Assembly (NCBI GenBank): GCA_018265615.1
Contig: JABLYX010000024.1
Coordinates: 1-64,000 of the forward strand
Length of the DNA: 64,000 bases
Reading direction: 5' to 3'
Source: Lentisphaeria bacterium
GTDB lineage: Bacteria; Verrucomicrobiota; Lentisphaeria; Victivallales; Victivallaceae
Below are positions 59,821 to 64,000 of the stretch, piece by piece. The translations under genes and the position numbers were made by a program. Each line of letters begins with the position of its first letter. Within the stretch, counting starts at the first letter, position 1. Below the pieces are notes generated by a model, which was not told where the DNA came from, did no database searches, and saw only the letters and a program-made list of their open reading frames with translations.

Positions 59821-61803
59821 ATGCGGATTTACGTTTACCTTACGATGCTGTTTCTCGCCCTGCCGCTCTGCGGCGCGCCGGTCACGGCGGACCGCTACGG
59901 ACAATACGCCGGAGAGGAGTGGCCCGGCAGGATCAGCTCCGACGAACAGCTCCGGGCCGACGCCGCGCGCGAGGCGGAGGAGCTCGCGAAGAGCGTGCCG
60001 GATTCTGCCCGTTTCGACCGTTACGGCGGCGTTGTCGGCGGAGAGCCTTTGAAGGCGACCGGATTCTTCCGTACCCGGAAGCTCGACGGCCGCTGGTGGC
60101 TCATCACGCCGGACGGGAACCGCTTCTATATGAAGGGGGTGGACGCCGTGCATCACGGGGAGGGCGGCTACTACACCCGCACGGTCGATTCCGCCGGGAA
60201 GCCGCGCAGGGAGTTCATTGAGGAGCTTCCGTCGCCGGAAGAGTTTCCGGATGCATACCGGGAGCGGACAATCAACTTCGTCACCGCGAACCTCCGGCGC
60301 AAATACGGCCCGGAATATCAGGAGCGCTGGCGCGATGTGCAGGAGAAGCGCCTGCGTGCCTGGGGATTCAACGCGGTCGGCAAATGGAACTGGCCGAATT
60401 TCAATTACCTGCCGTTTCTCTGCGACACGAAGTTCGCTGAGCTGAAGCGGTTCGGGCGGCGCTGCCTCGACCCCTTCGACCCCGCGTTCGAGACGGGGAT
60501 CCGCGAGCGGATCGACCGGGTCACCGCCCGGTACCGGAACGACCCGATGCTGATCGGCTACCAGTTCGAGAACGAGAACGGCTGGGGATACCCCGAACTC
60601 GATGTGATCCTGGCGGACACGAAGGGGAAGATCGCCGCCAAGCGCGCGTTTCTCGAACTCATCGCAAAGCGGAACAAGGGCGGCGCCGGCGGGATTTTCG
60701 GCAAACCGGGCGCTTCGGTCGAGGCCCTGCTCGGGGAGAAGCTTCCGGCGTGGAAGGTGCCGATGAAGCTGCGTTCGGAGTTCCTGCTCGAAGCGTCGCG
60801 GCGTTACCACTCGATCCTGAAAGCGTACCTGCGGTCGAAGGATCCGGACCATCTGTTCCTTGCCGCCTCGCATTTCGACTACCAGAGCGCCGAGTGGATC
60901 GCGGGCGCGGCGGAGTATGTCGATGTGCTCGCCTTCAACGAGTACGATTTCGAATCGCGCTGGATCGGCACGCGGCTGGCGGCCGACCTCCGCAAATGGG
61001 ACCGCCCGTTCCTCGTGACGGAGTACTCGTTCACGACCACGCAGAGGGGGTATCACTATTTCCGCGCCACGAGCAATGCGGCGACGGAGCTGGACCGCGG
61101 CCTCGCGTTCCGCAGCTACGTCGAGCGTCTCGCCGCCAATCCGCTCTGCGTCGGCAGCAGCTACTTCCTGATGTACGACCAGCCGGTCACCTGCCGCAGC
61201 AAGGACACCGAGGCGCACAACTTCGGGCTGCTGAACGTCGCCGACCAGCCGTACCGCGAGATGATCGCGGAGGTGAAGAAAGCCAACGCCCGGCTTTTCG
61301 ACATCCACGCGGGGGTGCTTGCGCCGGAGGCGGCGGAGCCCGACCTTCCGCAGCTCGCGGCGGCGAAAAAGGAGTTCATTCCGGAGTCGATCACGCCGCT
61401 GATCCTCTACGACCACACCGCGCCGGAGTTCCATAACGGCCGGATCAACCGCCTCCGCTTCAAGAACGTCGCGCCGCTCAGGCGCAAGCTTCCGCTCGGC
61501 ACGATCGATGCGGGCTCGCCCGGCGGTTTCCGCAGCGTGAAGCTGACCTTCTTCCTCTGGAGCAGGGCGCATAACCAGAACCTGGCGGACTGGGTCAAGC
61601 TCGAGGAGTCGCCGGACGGCAGGACGTTCACCCCGGCCGGGTTCCGGATCGCGGACAGGCGCGAATGCGTTTACAATGAATACGATGTCGTACCGGAGGG
61701 GCTCAAGCCGGACACGCGTTACCTCAGGATCAACTTTGTTCATAACCAGTATGGCGCGATCTGGGCGATTTCACTCGCCGAAGCCGCCGTGGAGAGACGC
61801 TGA
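59821..61803 (+). CDS. Secreted agarase-like GH-A glycosidase
   Basis: A 660-residue exported protein (signal peptide, IYVYLTMLFLALPLCGAP). The text KLDGRWWLITPDGNRFYMKG is typical at the start of the barrel of agarase-like (GH50/GH86-type) and related GH-A enzymes. The acid/base Glu lies in LIGYQFENENGWGYPELDVI and the nucleophile Glu in RPFLVTEYSFTTTQRGYHYF. A C-terminal beta domain follows. Second gene of the pseudopilin operon and 2 bp after it. The substrate may be agar-like or another galactan-type glycan; unproven. Confidence 0.78.
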   Translation: MRIYVYLTMLFLALPLCGAPVTADRYGQYAGEEWPGRISSDEQLRADAAREAEELAKSVPDSARFDRYGGVVGGEPLKATGFFRTRKLDGRWWLITPDGNRFYMKGVDAVHHGEGGYYTRTVDSAGKPRREFIEELPSPEEFPDAYRERTINFVTANLRRKYGPEYQERWRDVQEKRLRAWGFNAVGKWNWPNFNYLPFLCDTKFAELKRFGRRCLDPFDPAFETGIRERIDRVTARYRNDPMLIGYQFENENGWGYPELDVILADTKGKIAAKRAFLELIAKRNKGGAGGIFGKPGASVEALLGEKLPAWKVPMKLRSEFLLEASRRYHSILKAYLRSKDPDHLFLAASHFDYQSAEWIAGAAEYVDVLAFNEYDFESRWIGTRLAADLRKWDRPFLVTEYSFTTTQRGYHYFRATSNAATELDRGLAFRSYVERLAANPLCVGSSYFLMYDQPVTCRSKDTEAHNFGLLNVADQPYREMIAEVKKANARLFDIHAGVLAPEAAEPDLPQLAAAKKEFIPESITPLILYDHTAPEFHNGRINRLRFKNVAPLRRKLPLGTIDAGSPGGFRSVKLTFFLWSRAHNQNLADWVKLEESPDGRTFTPAGFRIADRRECVYNEYDVVPEGLKPDTRYLRINFVHNQYGAIWAISLAEAAVERR

Positions 61804-63555
61804 ATGAAAACGGAGAAAAATGCCGCCGTCGTCACAACCCGTTCCATCGAAGCCGATTTCGTGGTGGTCGGCGGCGGGCTCGCCGGAGTTTCCGCCGCCG
61901 TCGCCGCCGCAAGGCACGGCGTCAGGACCGTGCTGATCCAGGACCGCCCCGTGCTCGGCGGCAACGCTTCGAGCGAGATCCGCATGGGAATCATGGGGGC
62001 GCACGGCGACGACAACAAGGAGACCGGCATCCTCGAAGAGCTTCAGCTTGAGAATATTTACCGCAATCCGCTCATGCGCTACACGCTCTGGGACGATATC
62101 TGGTACTCCGCAGTTGTCCGCGAGAAAAACATCACGCTGCTCTTGAACACCTCGGTCGACCGGGTCCGCCGCGACGGCTCCCGGATCACCGCGGTCGAGG
62201 CGTGGAACTGCAATGAGTACTGCCGCTGCACCGTATCGGGAAAGCTCTTCGCGGATTGCTCCGGCGACGGCATCCTGCGCCTCTCGGGGGCGGAGTTCCG
62301 CGCCGGGCGGGAGGAGACGGCGGAGTTCGGCGAGGAGTTCCAGGAGGAGGGCGGCGACGACTGCACGATGGGCAACTCCATCCTGCTGCAGCTCCGCCGG
62401 TGCGGCGAGCACCGTCCCTTCCGCGCTCCCGAATGGGCGCATCATTTCACCGACGCCGATTTCGCCGCGGACGACGACAAAGCGCCGGGGCAGCACTCCT
62501 ACAAATGCCTCTACCCGGAGGACAACAACTTCTGGTGGATCGAGTACGGCGGCCGCCTCGACACCGTCGGCGACGCGGGAGAGATCGGGCGCGAGCTCAA
62601 GCGCATCGCCTATGGCGTCTGGGAGTATATGAAGAACCATCCCGACGGCCGCTGCCGCGGATACGAGCTCGACTGGATCGGCAGTTTGCCGGGCAAGCGC
62701 GAGAGTGCCCGGTTCGTTGGCGACCTGATCCTGAACCAGCATGACATCATGTCGGGCGGCCGCTTTCCCGACGTGGTCTGCTACGGCGGCTGGACGCTCG
62801 ACGACCACCATCCCGATGCATTTTTCCGCAAAGGATACCTGAGCACGCACCATACGCCGCCGTCCCCGTTCGGCATTCCGTTCCGCTGCCTCTACTCCGC
62901 GAATATTGAAAACCTGATGTTTGCGGGGCGCAACATCTCCTGCACGCACATGGGGCTGAGCGCCACGCGGGTCATGGGGACGTGTGCGCTGATGGGGCAG
63001 GCGGTCGGAACCGCCGCCGCGTTGATCCTGCGGCACGGCGTCACGCCGCGCGGGCTCGGGGCCCGGCACATCAGCGAGCTTCAGGAGATGCTTGAGGAGG
63101 ACGATGTGATGCTGCCGGGGCGGACCCGCCGCGTTTCCGCGCTCACGCTCCGGGCGGAGGCCACCCATGAGCTCCTGCGCGACGGGGTGGACCGCTCGGC
63201 CGCGCACCTGGTCCGGCTCGCCCCGGGCGAATCGTGCGTTTACAGCTGGAGCGCGCCGGTCGAAATCGGCGGCTGCCGCATCGTGTTCGATTCGGATCTC
63301 ACCGCCCGGGGGAAGCGGATGCTGAAGCTCGAGGCGGAACATGCGTACAAAGAGATGCCCCCCATGCTGGCCCGTTCGTTCAAGGTCGAAGTCCGGCAGG
63401 GCGGCGAATGGCGCGAACTGTTCCGGGAGGAGGAGAATATCAAACGCCTGTATCGCAGGAGGTTCCCTGCCGTCACGGCCGACGCGGTCCGGCTGACGCC
63501 GTGCGCGACCTGGGGCGGAGAGCCTGCCGGGATCTTCGCCTTTGAGGTGAATTGA
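61804..63555 (+). CDS. FAD-dependent oxidoreductase
   Basis: A 583-residue flavoprotein. The N-terminal dinucleotide-binding motif is VVVGGGLAGVSAAVAAARHG. The block FADCSGDGILRLSGAEF and the C-terminal FAGRNISCTHMGLSATRVMG belong to the large FAD-dependent oxidoreductase group common in glycan loci of this phylum. No signal peptide. It starts directly at the agarase-like stop and so is in the same operon. It may oxidise or reduce a released sugar or its derivative; the substrate is not known. Confidence 0.82.
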   Translation: MKTEKNAAVVTTRSIEADFVVVGGGLAGVSAAVAAARHGVRTVLIQDRPVLGGNASSEIRMGIMGAHGDDNKETGILEELQLENIYRNPLMRYTLWDDIWYSAVVREKNITLLLNTSVDRVRRDGSRITAVEAWNCNEYCRCTVSGKLFADCSGDGILRLSGAEFRAGREETAEFGEEFQEEGGDDCTMGNSILLQLRRCGEHRPFRAPEWAHHFTDADFAADDDKAPGQHSYKCLYPEDNNFWWIEYGGRLDTVGDAGEIGRELKRIAYGVWEYMKNHPDGRCRGYELDWIGSLPGKRESARFVGDLILNQHDIMSGGRFPDVVCYGGWTLDDHHPDAFFRKGYLSTHHTPPSPFGIPFRCLYSANIENLMFAGRNISCTHMGLSATRVMGTCALMGQAVGTAAALILRHGVTPRGLGARHISELQEMLEEDDVMLPGRTRRVSALTLRAEATHELLRDGVDRSAAHLVRLAPGESCVYSWSAPVEIGGCRIVFDSDLTARGKRMLKLEAEHAYKEMPPMLARSFKVEVRQGGEWRELFREEENIKRLYRRRFPAVTADAVRLTPCATWGGEPAGIFAFEVN

Positions 63556-63567
63556 CGCACCTTCGTT

Positions 63568-64000
63568 TCAGACGGGGCGGACCGATTCCCGGAGGATCAA
63601 TTCTCCGGGGATCGCGACGTCCTCCGCCGGCGTTTCCCCCCGGGCCAGCCGTTCAAGCAGGTCGAGAGCGGAGACGCTGAGCCGGGTGTAGTCCGGCCGC
63701 AGCACCGTGAGGGGCGGATCCCAGAACTCGGCCACCCCCGCGAAATCGCGCGTGACCAGCGAAAGGTCGTCCGGCACCCGGAGGCTGCGTTTGCGCAGCT
63801 CGGCGCAGGCTTCGAGCGCGGTGTCGCCGGGGATCACGATCAGCGCCGTCACCCGTTTCGCCAGAAGCCGTTCCAGCCGTTCCGGCAGGGAGACGCCCGG
63901 CTCGGCGTACGAGACGAATTCCCCGGGATCGGCCATTCCGAAGCCAGGCATGAGCTGCCGGAACAGCCGGCCGAGATTTTCATGAAGCGCCTCGTCCTGT
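63568..64000 (-). CDS. LacI family regulator, partial (5' end beyond window)
   Basis: The C-terminal 143 residues of a LacI-type effector domain, open to the window edge without a stop. Seen: VTALIVIPGDTALEACAEL, then RVPDDLSLVTRDFAGVAEFW and PPLTVLRPDYTRLSVSALDL, ending GELILRESVRPV. The N-terminal DNA-binding part lies to the right. It faces the FAD oxidoreductase gene with 12 bp between, so it may control a neighbouring locus. Confidence 0.85.
   Translation of the reverse strand, partial: QDEALHENLGRLFRQLMPGFGMADPGEFVSYAEPGVSLPERLERLLAKRVTALIVIPGDTALEACAELRKRSLRVPDDLSLVTRDFAGVAEFWDPPLTVLRPDYTRLSVSALDLLERLARGETPAEDVAIPGELILRESVRPV

Noticed and set aside
59644..61743. Long leftward open frame opposite the agarase-like gene
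   Set aside because: Antisense shadow without start signal or domain; the plus strand has signal peptide and catalytic motifs.

Overview
The window is GC-rich bacterial DNA that reads like a gut-type Lentisphaerota genome (Victivallis-like). That assignment is inferred from gene content: secreted or surface glycosidases, several type IV/II pseudopilins carrying the FTLIELLVVIAIIAILAAM N-terminus with a C-terminal H-X9-DG motif, and many AraC and LacI regulators sitting next to the enzymes they probably control. I see no rRNA, tRNA, CRISPR array, insertion sequence or phage gene.

Layout. 0.2-9.7 kb is mixed housekeeping: an autoregulated LacI gene, a PadR plus membrane-protein pair, a MarR-GNAT-aminotransferase operon, an AraC gene, a nucleoside hydrolase, an RRM RNA-binding protein with a long leader, a nitronate monooxygenase-like gene and a small frameshifted gene remnant. 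10-18 kb is a glycan island around one AraC gene: leftward a pseudopilin and a 956-residue GH-A-like enzyme, rightward a GHL6-type enzyme and a phosphomannose-isomerase-like cupin. 18-21 kb holds GH36 and GH130 enzymes with their own promoter. 21.4-38 kb is a tightly packed 12-gene leftward operon (MFS transporter, GH20-like protein, pseudopilin, secreted proteins, glycosidase-like proteins, esterase, sensory-rhodopsin-transducer-like protein, creatinase-fold protein, fucose/arabinose-isomerase-like protein and two deacetylases). It lies directly downstream of a PocR-AraC regulator gene. 39-42 kb holds a LacI gene, a hexapeptide acetyltransferase and a secreted two-repeat protein.

42-64 kb contains two glycan modules of the same design. 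Each has a paralogous AraC gene (44.0 kb and 58.1 kb), a divergent glycosidase, and a pseudopilin plus secreted glycosidase operon (GH5; agarase-like). Between them lie a mannitol-dehydrogenase-family gene with a FucP-like transporter and a LacI/GH42 pair.

The most striking signal is a 27-bp promoter element that occurs four times, twice per module. It reads GGCATRAAATT, 8 bases, TTTGGCAS. In all four copies it lies exactly 31 bp upstream of a TATA(A/T/C)T -10 hexamer preceded by GG, and in the same orientation relative to the target gene. Copies within a module are nearly identical; copies of different modules differ at a fixed set of positions, as expected if each AraC paralogue reads its own variant. 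In addition, all four pseudopilin genes in the window lie 2-28 bp upstream of a glycosidase or glycosidase-like gene in the same operon. Several local repressors also have visible palindromic operators at their own promoters (LacI at 1.2 kb, PadR at 1.4 kb, LacI/GH42 at 53.4 kb).
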